Of a DNA stretch of 64,000 nt, positions 40,679 to 49,493 are shown one piece after another. Location: the NCBI GenBank assembly GCA_949068525.1, contig CARTIQ010000001.1, positions 246,483-310,482 on the forward strand, read 5' to 3'. Both the position numbers and the translations under genes were made by a program. The number at the start of each line of letters is the position of its first letter. Position 1 is the first letter of the stretch. The stretch is from an uncultured Eubacteriales bacterium. Lineage in GTDB: Bacteria; Bacillota; Clostridia; Oscillospirales; Acutalibacteraceae. The notes beneath the pieces are model-generated. The model searched no databases and was not told the origin of the DNA. It was given only the letters and a program-made list of their open reading frames with translations.

Positions 40679-41149
40679 TTTTCACACCACCGAAAAATAA
40701 TTATCCAATATCGTTTTAAAATAGAGTAAAATATTTCCTTATCATAATATAAAAAATGGAGGGCCAAAAAGGACCCTCAAAATTGCCTCAAAATGTATCT
40801 TTATAATAGCTGACACTTTTATACATCCGCACTAAAATTTAACATAAATAATTATAATTATAATCTAAACCAGAAAGGGTACTTAGTAAAAAGTATAATT
40901 AAATTTTATATGTCTACAAAATTCATGCTCCATGCTCAAAAAATATAAATTTTCAGCAGCAAGTAATCAGCTAAAAAGTAAAACAAATTACATTTTTTAG
41001 CACAAAAACACATTATTTACCATAACATGATTTCTTGCAATTGTCAATAATATTTTAAAAGTCAGATGGAACTTCGACAAACACTGGCAGATGCATCTTG
41101 TATAATTTTAACATTGCAAAACTACTTTGTACAAGGAGAGAAATAAGTT
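40679..41149. other. Intergenic region between the XRE regulator and a small orphan gene
   Basis: 471 AT-rich bases between divergent genes. It holds the hairpin at 40757-40778 and a TATAAT at 41101-41106 before the plus-strand gene with no good -35, so that promoter may need an activator. No supported open frame is present. Confidence 0.5.
40757..40778 (-). terminator. Terminator-like hairpin in the leader of the XRE regulator
   Basis: GAGGGCC (40759-40765) pairs with GG-A-CCCTC (40771-40778, one bulge) around AAAAA; on the minus strand it is followed by CATTTTTTAT. No minus-strand gene ends nearby, so it may attenuate the regulator transcript or end a small RNA. Confidence 0.45.
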
Positions 41150-41437
41150 ATGGAAAGAGTGCAAATATGTAAATACGTAAAAAATTATTCTAAAATAGAA
41201 AAAATTCAGGTTGAGCATCAAGTAATCTACAGTGCCGAAGCGCTTTTAGATAACATTTTTCTAAGCGTTGTACATATTCAACCCAGGCAGGATGATTACT
41301 CTGTAAAATGCCAATGCAGCGGGATTGCTCCCACTCACGCTAAAAATATCATGCTTTTTATGTATGAGAATAGCATTGATGTCTGCGGCTTTTTGGATGT
41401 GTTGCAGGAACTCTCGGTAAAGTACACCGAAATTTAG
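41150..41437 (+). CDS. Small uncharacterised protein
   Basis: 95-residue soluble protein with no signal or membrane segment. It begins MERVQICKYVKNYSKIEKIQ and has a beta-rich middle (HQVIYSAEALLDNIFLSVVH) and a helical end (AKNIMLFMYENSIDVCGFLD). The strand pattern and the ending, a short helix then NSIDVCGFLDVLQEL, recall small clostridial proteins of unknown function; I do not recognise the family firmly. AAGGAGAG precedes the ATG. It is convergent with tadA and divergent from the XRE regulator. Confidence 0.7.
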   Translation: MERVQICKYVKNYSKIEKIQVEHQVIYSAEALLDNIFLSVVHIQPRQDDYSVKCQCSGIAPTHAKNIMLFMYENSIDVCGFLDVLQELSVKYTEI

Positions 41438-41449
41438 ATTTAGTTTGCC

Positions 41450-41989
41450 TTATTGTGTCCGCAATTCTTTAAAGAAGGCCGTTAGCACCTTTGCACATTC
41501 TGCCCATAAAACGCCACCCTTTACCTCGGGCTTATGATTATACGGCTGTTCAAACAGATTTATCACCGATCCGCACGATCCCGCTTTTTTGTCGTGTGCC
41601 CCAAAAACTAGCCGTTCTATGCGAGAATTTATAATAGCACCGGCACACATTGGGCAAGGCTCTAGCGTTACAAAAAGTTCACAGCCACACAACCGCCACC
41701 CTCCCAATGTCTGGCACGCGTTATTTATTGCCTCTATTTCTGCGTGATAGAGCGCATTTTTTTTGCCTTCTCTTCGATTGTGTCCCGTCGCAATTATGTG
41801 CCCCTCTCGCACAACAACGGCACCCACAGGCACTTCACCTTCTGAATATGCCTCCCGCGCCAGCTTTAACGCCTCTGCCATAAAGTAATTGTCGTCCGGT
41901 TGCAAGTCCTCAGCCCCTAACATCCTATGTAATGTTCCCTCCGTAACGCTCTCAAGTTGTGGTTGTGATGCGGTTTTTGAGGACTTCAT
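41450..41989 (-). CDS. tadA: tRNA-specific adenosine deaminase
   Basis: Zinc deaminase that converts A34 to inosine in tRNA-Arg(ACG). Zinc ligands and the catalytic glutamate are in YHAEIEAINNA and EPCPMCAGAIINSRI; FGAHDKKAGSCGSV follows. The family core begins at about DNYFMAEALKLAREA. The start is uncertain: the ATG at 41989 has AAGG six bases upstream and overlaps the PLP-enzyme gene by 38 bases; an ATG at 41923 would give a 157-residue protein, closer to the family norm. Confidence 0.93.
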   Translation of the reverse strand: MKSSKTASQPQLESVTEGTLHRMLGAEDLQPDDNYFMAEALKLAREAYSEGEVPVGAVVVREGHIIATGHNRREGKKNALYHAEIEAINNACQTLGGWRLCGCELFVTLEPCPMCAGAIINSRIERLVFGAHDKKAGSCGSVINLFEQPYNHKPEVKGGVLWAECAKVLTAFFKELRTQ

Positions 41990-43217
41990 CTGCTGCCTTT
42001 ATAACGGCGACCTTTGCGCTATGAAAGTTGAGTCCGCCCTGCAAGAACACCGCATATGGTTCCCGAAGTGGCGCGTCCGCCGAAAGCTCTATGGATGACC
42101 CCTGTGTGAACGTCCCCGCCGCCATTATGATTTTGTTGTTGTACCCCGGCATGTCCCACGGCTCCGGCTTTACAAAAGAGTCCACCGGCGACACCGCCTG
42201 GATGCTTTGGCAAAACAAGATCAAATTCTCTGCATTTCCGAGCTTTATCGCCTGAACTATGTCGCCCCGAGGCTCATTGTACCTGGGGAAAACCTCATAT
42301 CCCAAAAGCTCAAACAGCGCGGCCGAAAAAATAGCAGTTTTTAAAGCTTCTCCCGTAACGTGTGGTGCATTAAACAACCCCATAAAGAGCGCCTTGTTTA
42401 ATCCCAGAGTTGCACCTACTTCTTTGCCTGTGCCTGGCGTCGTCAAGCGATACGAGCACATTTCGACCAAGTCCCGCCGCCCTGCGATGTAGCCTCCTGT
42501 TGGCGCCAAACCTCCTCCCGGATTCTTTATGAGCGACCCTGCAATTAAATCTACCCCATTCTGCAGCGGTTCATCGCATCCCACAAATTCTCCATAACAG
42601 TTATCCAGCATCACAACGCATTTTGGCGCAATTTTCTTGGCCAAATGCGCAACTTTTCTTATATCTGTAACTGGCAAAGCTCTCCTCATAGCGTAACCAC
42701 GGGATCTTTGCATATAAACCATTTTAGTGTCGTTTTTTATGTTTTTTTCTATTGCAGAAAAATCCATCGCTCCGTCCAATGCTAGAGGGATTTCTGCATA
42801 ATTTATCCCGAATTCTTTTAGCGAACCTGAGCTAGCCCTGGTTGCCCCAATGACGCCCTGCAGAGTGTCGTAAGGCGCACCAGTTACGCTCATAACTGTA
42901 TCCCCAGGGCGTAATACCCCAAAAAGCGCGACGGTTAGGGCATGTGTCCCGCTCACAAAGTTGTGCCGGATTACTGCATCCTCTGCATTAAAAATCTGCG
43001 CCAAGACCCTCTCCAAGGCTTCTCGGCCGTCATCTCCATAACCATAGCCTGTGGATCCCGCAAAATGGCGCTCGCTCACTTTGTTATCGATAAACGCCTT
43101 CAAAACCTTTTGCTGATTGTATTCCGCCATTTCATCGACCTTTTTTAACTCTAGTTCGCACATATCCTGAGCCTTTTGCGCCGCTTTTTTTATTTTTTCG
43201 CTTATCTCAAAAAACAT
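41952..43217 (-). CDS. PLP-dependent methionine gamma-lyase/aluminium-resistance family protein
   Basis: 421-residue fold-type I PLP enzyme of the family once named for aluminium resistance. The PLP lysine is in AGSLIKNPGGGLAPTGGYIA; GSTGYGYGDDGREALE and RHNFVSGTHALTVALFG are family signatures. Relatives are annotated as cystathionine lyase or methionine gamma-lyase-like; the true substrate is unknown. It starts 28 bases after the first M42 gene of the block and overlaps tadA, within the long minus-strand operon. Confidence 0.9.
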   Translation of the reverse strand: MFFEISEKIKKAAQKAQDMCELELKKVDEMAEYNQQKVLKAFIDNKVSERHFAGSTGYGYGDDGREALERVLAQIFNAEDAVIRHNFVSGTHALTVALFGVLRPGDTVMSVTGAPYDTLQGVIGATRASSGSLKEFGINYAEIPLALDGAMDFSAIEKNIKNDTKMVYMQRSRGYAMRRALPVTDIRKVAHLAKKIAPKCVVMLDNCYGEFVGCDEPLQNGVDLIAGSLIKNPGGGLAPTGGYIAGRRDLVEMCSYRLTTPGTGKEVGATLGLNKALFMGLFNAPHVTGEALKTAIFSAALFELLGYEVFPRYNEPRGDIVQAIKLGNAENLILFCQSIQAVSPVDSFVKPEPWDMPGYNNKIIMAAGTFTQGSSIELSADAPLREPYAVFLQGGLNFHSAKVAVIKAADEVLKNRITTTT

Positions 43218-43245
43218 CTATACAACGTGTCCCTCCGCCGTTTTG

Positions 43246-44292
43246 CTAGGCATTACAAATTTTTTCCGCCAACTTTTCAACCAACTTCTGAGTCTCCCAA
43301 ATATCGTCCGCACAGATCATTCCACAGGCCGTGTGAAGGTACCTGCATGGCAGCGAGACCGCAATAGTTCGGACTCCCGCGCGGGACTGATGAATCGCAC
43401 CTGCATCGTTACCTCCCGTCACCATCGACTTTACTTGCACCTTTATGTTATTTTTCTTAGCAAGATCCAGCGCCAAATCGTAGAGCGCCCTATCGTATAC
43501 TGTGTTCTTGTCCATAAACGCGATAACTGCGCCATTTGAGAGCCTACAAACCTGCTTCTCTGGCGCCGTTCCTTTTATGTCAGCCGCGGTGGTTGCCTCC
43601 ACCACTATTGCCGCGTCAGGATCTATGCCAAAGGCCGCAACCTTTGCGCCGCGCAGTCCGACTTCCTCTTGCACAACGAAAGAAAAGTACGTGTCAAACG
43701 GCAGATCTTGCTTAATCAAATTCATTAGCACGAAACATCCTACGCGGTCATCGAGTGCTTTGGACTTTACCATGCCATTCTCGTACTTAAAATTCGCAGG
43801 AAAACTCACAGTGTCTCCCGGCATGACATGCTCCAGCGCCTGCCTTTTATCATTAGCTCCGATGTCAATGTACATGTCATCTATGGCGATGCTCTTCTGG
43901 CGCTCCTCCGACTTTAGTAAATGCACGGGCTTGTCTACACCGATTACTCCTGTCAATGATTTATTCCCTACTGTGACAGGCTTACCGTAGATCGCGTTTG
44001 CATCAATCCCGCCAACTGGCGCGAATTTTAGCAGTCCTTCGTCCGTAACATGAGTCACGATGAATCCGACCTCATCCATGTGCGCCGAAATCATTAGCTT
44101 TTTGCTCGCTTTTTTGGCACCCTTCTTGAATGCAACGAGGTTCCCAAGCGCATCGATTTTTACATCCGCTACAAATGGCGAAATCTCAGCCAAAATCATC
44201 TCCCTTACGCCGGACTCATCGCCAGAAATCCCGCTAGATTCACATAATTGCTGTAACATTGTCAAGTCACCGGCCACTGTCATCGCCTCCAC
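43246..44292 (-). CDS. M42 family metallopeptidase (copy 1)
   Basis: 348-residue member of the M42 glutamyl aminopeptidase/endoglucanase-like family, cobalt- or zinc-dependent cytoplasmic aminopeptidases that form large shells. Metal and catalytic residues are in MISAHMDEVGFIV, KALDDRVGCFV and VVQEEVGLRGAKVA; the C-terminal ligand is in VSLPCRYLHTACGM. It overlaps the second M42 gene by 26 bases. The two copies are clearly related but diverged, so a hetero-oligomer or different substrate ranges are possible. Confidence 0.92.
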   Translation of the reverse strand: MEAMTVAGDLTMLQQLCESSGISGDESGVREMILAEISPFVADVKIDALGNLVAFKKGAKKASKKLMISAHMDEVGFIVTHVTDEGLLKFAPVGGIDANAIYGKPVTVGNKSLTGVIGVDKPVHLLKSEERQKSIAIDDMYIDIGANDKRQALEHVMPGDTVSFPANFKYENGMVKSKALDDRVGCFVLMNLIKQDLPFDTYFSFVVQEEVGLRGAKVAAFGIDPDAAIVVEATTAADIKGTAPEKQVCRLSNGAVIAFMDKNTVYDRALYDLALDLAKKNNIKVQVKSMVTGGNDAGAIHQSRAGVRTIAVSLPCRYLHTACGMICADDIWETQKLVEKLAEKICNA

Positions 44293-45298
44293 TCATAATG
44301 TACTTAGCCAACAGTCTCGCGGTATTTTCGACATCTGCCATATCGACAACCTCCACTGGAGTGTGCATGTTTCGCAAAGGCACAGATAAAAGTCCACCAG
44401 CCGCTCCACTTTTTGACGTGATTATCGCGTCTGAAGTTGTCCCGGTTGCCGCACTCATGATCTCCAGCTGATACGGAATCTTATTCGACTTCGCCAAACC
44501 TATAAATTTATCCGATATTGTTCTCGAAAGCGTCGGCGCAATGCCTATCATAGGACCTTCAGAAAGTTCCCCGCATTTCTCTTTCGGAATTCCGGGCTGC
44601 TCCGCAAAGCTCACATCCACTGATATCGTCTCGTCATAGTCAAGTGAAAACGCCGCCGTCTTCGCGCCCACCGAGTTTATCTCCTCCTGCGTGCTGAATA
44701 AAAACGTTACCCGAGCGGGAATTGCCACATCTTTTAGCATCCGCGCGCAACAAATAAGCCCCGCGGCCCCGGCACGGTTGTCCAACGCTTGCGCAGTCAC
44801 TCTGTCGCCAAGCAACCTCTGTGGCTTGGCGCTAAACGAGGCATAGTCGCCAACTGAGATAACCTCATGCACTTTTTCTGCCGGCAGGCCGGTATCTATG
44901 AGCAAGTCTTCGGTCTTTTCAAAGTCGGGTGTTTTCTTGCTTGCCAAATGTGGCGGGGTGGTACACACAATGCCCGTTGCTGCCTTCTTACCATGAATAA
45001 TCACCGTTGAACCTGGCAGCGTTCTGCTGTCGATGCCTCCACACGATGAAATATTCACAAATCCGGAATCATCAACAGCTGTAACCAGCATGCTAACTTG
45101 ATCCATATGCGCATCAATCAAAATACTCCGTGCAGGTTCTTGCGTTTTGCCTATCGTACAGATAACGTTCCCATTTTTATCGATTTGAGCTTCGCCCGAA
45201 CAGTTCTGCATTTCAGCCAGTATAACCTTTGCGATCTCAGTTTCAGCGCCAGACCCCGAAAAGGTTCCGCAAAGCTTAAACAATAGCTCTTCTACCAT
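44267..45298 (-). CDS. M42 family metallopeptidase (copy 2)
   Basis: 343-residue M42 peptidase, a paralogue of the next gene. Active-site segments are LIDAHMDQVSMLV, AQALDNRAGAAGL and FSTQEEINSVGAKTAAF; the end has SVPLRNMHTPVEVVD. The catalytic EE pair and the metal aspartates are kept. The ATG at 45296-45298 is nine bases after GGAGGT; an in-frame GTG at 45307 overlaps that site. It is more divergent than copy 1 (shorter, IN in place of VG after the EE pair). Confidence 0.9.
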   Translation of the reverse strand: MVEELLFKLCGTFSGSGAETEIAKVILAEMQNCSGEAQIDKNGNVICTIGKTQEPARSILIDAHMDQVSMLVTAVDDSGFVNISSCGGIDSRTLPGSTVIIHGKKAATGIVCTTPPHLASKKTPDFEKTEDLLIDTGLPAEKVHEVISVGDYASFSAKPQRLLGDRVTAQALDNRAGAAGLICCARMLKDVAIPARVTFLFSTQEEINSVGAKTAAFSLDYDETISVDVSFAEQPGIPKEKCGELSEGPMIGIAPTLSRTISDKFIGLAKSNKIPYQLEIMSAATGTTSDAIITSKSGAAGGLLSVPLRNMHTPVEVVDMADVENTARLLAKYIMSGGDDSGR

Positions 45299-45322
45299 AT
45301 TTTGCACACCTCCGCCCTATTC

Positions 45323-45946
45323 CTAGTTATTAATGAGTTTTTCAATGTAATTCGTCTGTTGTTGATTGGTTGGGCTGTTTGAGGTTTCTTCATCTTTTTG
45401 ATAAAATCCCTGTTCGTTCAGAAAAATTTCTTTATCCGCAGTATCGATCAAATAGACGTTTTCGTCGCCTTCAACCCGGATATACACGCCCTTGCCGAGC
45501 GGTGCATCGTTGCCTAAGAGCAGATTTATCTTTTCATTGTTAGAAAACGTCACAATTACCTCCGCAGCAGGTGCGTCTAGACCATACGCCGAAAGGTCTT
45601 TTGAGTCATCTATTTTTTGTGTCGGTTTCAGGTTTACCAAGCTGTCGTAAAGCACCTCTACCTTGCTTTGCGAAGTTTTGCCCTCCTCCAAACCGACAAC
45701 CGTATAAACTTGGCTATCGTCCATAGTCTCGACCTTAATTTCGTAGTCTCCATTTTGATTTTTTACTGCTACGTTTACAATTTTTTTATCATCGGTTACC
45801 TTCACAATATTCTCAAAGGCCACGCTGCTTGTGTCCAACGAGGCGTTCTTTCCTGGCGCTGGCATCGAGATCAATAAAAATAACAATCCCAACAACAGCA
45901 CAAAAATTATCGACACCACTATCAATGCGTTTTTTTGTTTTTTCAT
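45323..45946 (-). CDS. DUF4340-type protein of a Gld-like ABC system
   Basis: 207-residue protein with an N-terminal membrane anchor (ALIVVSIIFVLLLGLLFLLI) and an extracellular domain with ENIVKVTDDKKIVNV, KPTQKIDDSKDLSAYGLDAP and GVYIRVEGDENVYLID, the pattern of DUF4340 (repeated units that measure 'GLDxP' motifs). Such proteins accompany GldG-like and ABC-2 genes. Its length is short for the family, with a single unit. It lies 21 bases after the GldG-like gene and 24 bases before the M42 pair. Function unknown; probably part of the export complex. Confidence 0.75.
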   Translation of the reverse strand: MKKQKNALIVVSIIFVLLLGLLFLLISMPAPGKNASLDTSSVAFENIVKVTDDKKIVNVAVKNQNGDYEIKVETMDDSQVYTVVGLEEGKTSQSKVEVLYDSLVNLKPTQKIDDSKDLSAYGLDAPAAEVIVTFSNNEKINLLLGNDAPLGKGVYIRVEGDENVYLIDTADKEIFLNEQGFYQKDEETSNSPTNQQQTNYIEKLINN

Positions 45947-45967
45947 CTTCGTGACCTCCAGCCTATG

Positions 45968-47407
45968 CTACTTATTTTTTCGCTTGAAATATACGATTAT
46001 TCCTATTAATACAATTGCAGCCGGTAAAATTATCGCCATTGTTACGCCGATTGTATTTGCTGTTGCTTGGGTCATCCCTAGCTCTGCGCCGCCCAAGCTT
46101 TTTGACTCTATCATTATTCCTACATCTTCGCGATTTGTCATTGTGTTGACCATATTCACAAAGTATGCCGAGTTATTTAGCGCGTTTGAAGATAAGCACT
46201 CCTGCATCAAACCTCCATATGAGCCTATCACCGCTAGTTTTGAATATCTATCGTCGCCCAAATTTACATTCGAAAGCACAACAGATGGGATAGGTCCAGA
46301 TATATTGCCCCTAAAATCAAAGTTTTGATCTGCCCCCTTTGGCAAAATGCCCGTAGTTGGCGAAAGCTGCAGCAAAACTCTTGTGTTCTCGTGGTTTATA
46401 AGCTCTATTGGCCGACAATATTCCATGATCACTGGAATCGTATTATTTTTAAGCCGGCTATACTCCTCGTCCACATATTGATTAACCGCCTCAAAGGCAT
46501 TGGTGTTGTATACCTTTTTCGGGTCCGTTTCATACACTAGGCCTTCTTTAATCCTTATGCCGTTCTTCTCTAAAAGCGCGCTCAAGTTCGGTGCCTCAGG
46601 CTGCCTCGGGTTGAGTGCGTATATCAAGCCCTTGCCACCCAGCTCCAAGAACCTCTCTAACTTTTCTACTGCAGAGGGGTCAAAGTCTCGCTCAGGCCCA
46701 TAAACCATCACCAGCTTGGCATCCTCGGGAATTTCCTGCGTTAAAACGGAGACTTCTTCTACGTTAAAATTATTTTTCTTTAAAAGCTCAGAAAATGCGG
46801 TTGAATCCGGTTCCCCGTAGCCATTTAGCATCACTATTTTTTCTTGATTCTCGCTCGTAACATATAGAATCGCCGATGTTAGCTCTTGCTCTGCCTTTGC
46901 TCCTGTTATAGTGTTACCGTAGTAACTTCTTTCAATTTCAAAAATATCTTGCACTGTTATGATTTTATGTTTTTCACCCGACCTAACTATAATGCTGTTT
47001 TCGGTCAGGTTTTCGTCCTGATATTCATTTAAGTACGATGGGTTCTTTACTGTATCCACGTATTTAAGTTTAATTTTATCCGAATTCTGCTCATACTTTT
47101 TTAAAACAGCATTTGCCTGCGCAAAATACTGGTCCATCTGCAAAAATGCATTTTCATCGCTCAAAACCACTATTTCTACGTCTTTGTTTAGGCCTTTTAT
47201 AAAACTAATTGACTGGTCGGTTAGAGAAAAAATTTTATTCTGCGTCATATCCAAACTTAAACTGAATTTATCTGTCAACTGACCCACAATAAGGTTAAAA
47301 ACAACCGTCGCCGCCACCACAATCACTGTTATACCCGTTGCTACGCTGCCCACCTTGAATTTTCTTGTCTTAAACTTTGCGAGCATTTTGCCGATATTTT
47401 CTTTCAT
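45968..47407 (-). CDS. GldG-like ABC transporter auxiliary protein
   Basis: 479-residue membrane protein with an N-terminal helix (TGITVIVVAATVVFNLIVG), a large extracellular domain of the ABC-type_uncharacterised/GldG family (LSLDMTQNKIFSLTDQS, VVLSDENAFLQMDQYF, LTSAILYVTSENQEKIVML, DAKLVMVYGPERDFDPSAV) and a C-terminal helix (GVTMAIILPAAIVLIGIIVY). In gliding Bacteroidetes GldG works with GldF and GldA; in Clostridia such sets are of unknown role. The gene is read between the ABC permease and the DUF4340 gene. Confidence 0.85.
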   Translation of the reverse strand: MKENIGKMLAKFKTRKFKVGSVATGITVIVVAATVVFNLIVGQLTDKFSLSLDMTQNKIFSLTDQSISFIKGLNKDVEIVVLSDENAFLQMDQYFAQANAVLKKYEQNSDKIKLKYVDTVKNPSYLNEYQDENLTENSIIVRSGEKHKIITVQDIFEIERSYYGNTITGAKAEQELTSAILYVTSENQEKIVMLNGYGEPDSTAFSELLKKNNFNVEEVSVLTQEIPEDAKLVMVYGPERDFDPSAVEKLERFLELGGKGLIYALNPRQPEAPNLSALLEKNGIRIKEGLVYETDPKKVYNTNAFEAVNQYVDEEYSRLKNNTIPVIMEYCRPIELINHENTRVLLQLSPTTGILPKGADQNFDFRGNISGPIPSVVLSNVNLGDDRYSKLAVIGSYGGLMQECLSSNALNNSAYFVNMVNTMTNREDVGIMIESKSLGGAELGMTQATANTIGVTMAIILPAAIVLIGIIVYFKRKNK

Positions 47408-47440
47408 TTTACGTCATACTCCCTTCTGTTGCTGCAACTT

Positions 47441-48145
47441 TTAGCTCCATCTTCTTTTCTCAAACACTCGCACCGTCAAGAACACGAACAGCGCGCTTAC
47501 ACTCACAAAAAACACAACGTCCTTAAGCGTCACAATGCCGAGTGTAAAGTTGTTATAATATGTCATGAAGGAGATTCCTCTCAGTATGCTGCTTATGAAC
47601 TCTGCCGACACGGCCTGTGCGATTGAATCCATAAATAGCATAAAAACGCCAACCGCGATCCCACCTATTGCTGCCACTATTTGATTTTCTGTAACCGAAG
47701 ATAAAAACATTCCAACTGCGATGAGCGCCGAACCTAGCAAAAACACGCCAAAAAAGTTGCCAAAAACACTCGTCCAAGATGGCGCATTGTAGCACGCGAT
47801 TATCCCTGCATAAACCAGCGTGATCGCAATGCAGAAAAGGTACATCAATATTGCCGCAAAATATTTTCCTAAAACAATCGATGTCAAACTGACGGGCGCT
47901 GTGAGCAAAGCTTGATCTGTTTTTTGCTTTTTTTCTTCGCTGAAAAGCCGCATGGTGAGTATCGGGATGATGAACACCAAAATTATAAACAAGCTGCTAA
48001 ACGTATACGACAAGTCCGTTGTGTTCGACATTAGCGCACTCATATAAAAGTAAAATCCGCCAAAAACATAGAACACCGCCAAAATTATGTATCCGATTGC
48101 CGATGAAAAATATGCCAAAATCTCGCGTTTTATTATTGCTCCCAT
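47441..48145 (-). CDS. ABC-2 type permease (GldF-like)
   Basis: 234-residue membrane protein with six helices. It begins MGAIIKREILAYFSSAIGYI, and FSEEKKQKTDQALLTAPVSL between helices 2 and 3 is typical of ABC-2 permeases. The last helix is followed by FEKRRW. It is the channel partner of the ATPase encoded 53 bases upstream. Confidence 0.9.
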   Translation of the reverse strand: MGAIIKREILAYFSSAIGYIILAVFYVFGGFYFYMSALMSNTTDLSYTFSSLFIILVFIIPILTMRLFSEEKKQKTDQALLTAPVSLTSIVLGKYFAAILMYLFCIAITLVYAGIIACYNAPSWTSVFGNFFGVFLLGSALIAVGMFLSSVTENQIVAAIGGIAVGVFMLFMDSIAQAVSAEFISSILRGISFMTYYNNFTLGIVTLKDVVFFVSVSALFVFLTVRVFEKRRWS

Positions 48146-48198
48146 TTAACTTCTCTGCCTTTCTCGATTTTCAATTTTATCAAACCACCGTGACGGGT

Positions 48199-49149
48199 CT
48201 ATATACTAGACTCCTCTTGAGTCAGTTTTCTAAAGACGTCTTCAAGTGTCATGCTGTCGTTGCTCATGGAGATTATCGGGCAATTTATCGCTGCCATTTT
48301 CGAAAAAACAAACTTCCGAACATCCTGAGCTTTATCGTAGCTTACCACATACTCTGCGCTAGAATCTGTATTCTGCCTGATAAAAGAAACATCAGTTACC
48401 CCCGTAACCTCTTTAAGTGCTGCTATAACTGAATCTTTTTCGCCTTCAATAGTCAAAACCAACCTGTTTTCGGCCGAAAGCCTGCTAGACAAGTTCGCGG
48501 TTGTATCGTCGGCGACAACTTTGCCGTTGTTTATTACTATGACCCTATCGCAAACCGACTGGATCTCTGACAAAACGTGCGACGACAATATGATAGTATG
48601 GCTTTTGCCCAGCGACTTCACAAGGTCACGGATCTCGATAATCTGGTTCGGGTCCAGGCCTACAGTGGGTTCATCTAAAATAAGAAGCTTAGGTTCCCCA
48701 AGCAACGCCTGCGCAAGGCCTACCCGCTGCTTGTATCCCTTCGAAAGGTGCTTTATCACCCGATTATAAACGTCGTCTATCTTCACCAGCTTGCATATTT
48801 GCCCTATATGCTGCTGTTTGTCTAATTTTACCTTTTTCAGATCATACATAAAACTCAGGTAAGCTTTTACCGTCATATCCAAGTATAGTGGCGGCTGTTC
48901 TGGCAAGTAACCGATATTTTTCTTTACTGCTATTGGGTTTTCCATAATTTCATCGCCATCTACTGTGACTGTGCCGGCCGTTGACGATATATACCCGGTT
49001 ATGATATTCATCGTTGTAGACTTGCCCGCTCCATTAGGGCCCAAGAATCCCATTATTTCTCCATCATTTACAGTAAAACTAATGTCGCTTATGGCTTTTT
49101 TACTGCCGTAATTTTTACAAAGGCCTTTTACTTCTATCATTTGCGCCAC
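48199..49149 (-). CDS. ABC transporter ATP-binding protein
   Basis: 316-residue ATPase. Walker A is GPNGAGKST, signature LSKGYKQRVGLA, Walker B LLILDEPTVGLDP and H-loop ILSSHVLSE. A C-terminal extension of about 90 residues (from LVLTIEGEKDSVIAALKE) is typical of GldA/NatA-type exporters. With the permease, GldG-like and DUF4340 proteins it forms one export system. It begins 20 bases after the small membrane protein gene. Confidence 0.93.
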   Translation of the reverse strand: MAQMIEVKGLCKNYGSKKAISDISFTVNDGEIMGFLGPNGAGKSTTMNIITGYISSTAGTVTVDGDEIMENPIAVKKNIGYLPEQPPLYLDMTVKAYLSFMYDLKKVKLDKQQHIGQICKLVKIDDVYNRVIKHLSKGYKQRVGLAQALLGEPKLLILDEPTVGLDPNQIIEIRDLVKSLGKSHTIILSSHVLSEIQSVCDRVIVINNGKVVADDTTANLSSRLSAENRLVLTIEGEKDSVIAALKEVTGVTDVSFIRQNTDSSAEYVVSYDKAQDVRKFVFSKMAAINCPIISMSNDSMTLEDVFRKLTQEESSI

Positions 49150-49169
49150 TCCCTATAAATTTTTGATGT

Positions 49170-49490
49170 TCATTTGAACCAATTTTCTACATAATTTTCA
49201 GATATCTCGCCAATAATTGGCAACTTAAAATATATGCTGTTGGCCGCCTTTACTATTAAAAATACTAGCACCACGACAAAAATAATGTCAAATAATACTG
49301 TGAGGCCTGCACCCAAGATGGGAATTAGCACCAAAAAGTTGCGAAACAGCAGCGCCGTCAAGCTTAACACTACCGATTGCGCCGCCGACTTCCTTACGAA
49401 TTCGTCCTTTTTTTCTGCCGCCAAAAATAAAATCCCACTAAAATACAGCCCCACATACGACAAAACCGCTTTGCTCCGGCTATTTATCAT
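49170..49490 (-). CDS. Small membrane protein (DUF4870-like)
   Basis: 106-residue protein with three hydrophobic segments (KAVLSYVGLYFSGILFLAA; SVVLSLTALLF and NFLVLIPILGAGLTVLFDI; IIFVVVLVFLIVKAAN). The pattern AEKKDEFVRKSAAQSVVL between the first two is characteristic of small DUF4870/Tic20-like membrane proteins. Role unknown. It lies 3 bases after xthA and 20 bases before the ABC ATPase. Confidence 0.7.
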   Translation of the reverse strand: MINSRSKAVLSYVGLYFSGILFLAAEKKDEFVRKSAAQSVVLSLTALLFRNFLVLIPILGAGLTVLFDIIFVVVLVFLIVKAANSIYFKLPIIGEISENYVENWFK

Positions 49491-49493
49491 CGC

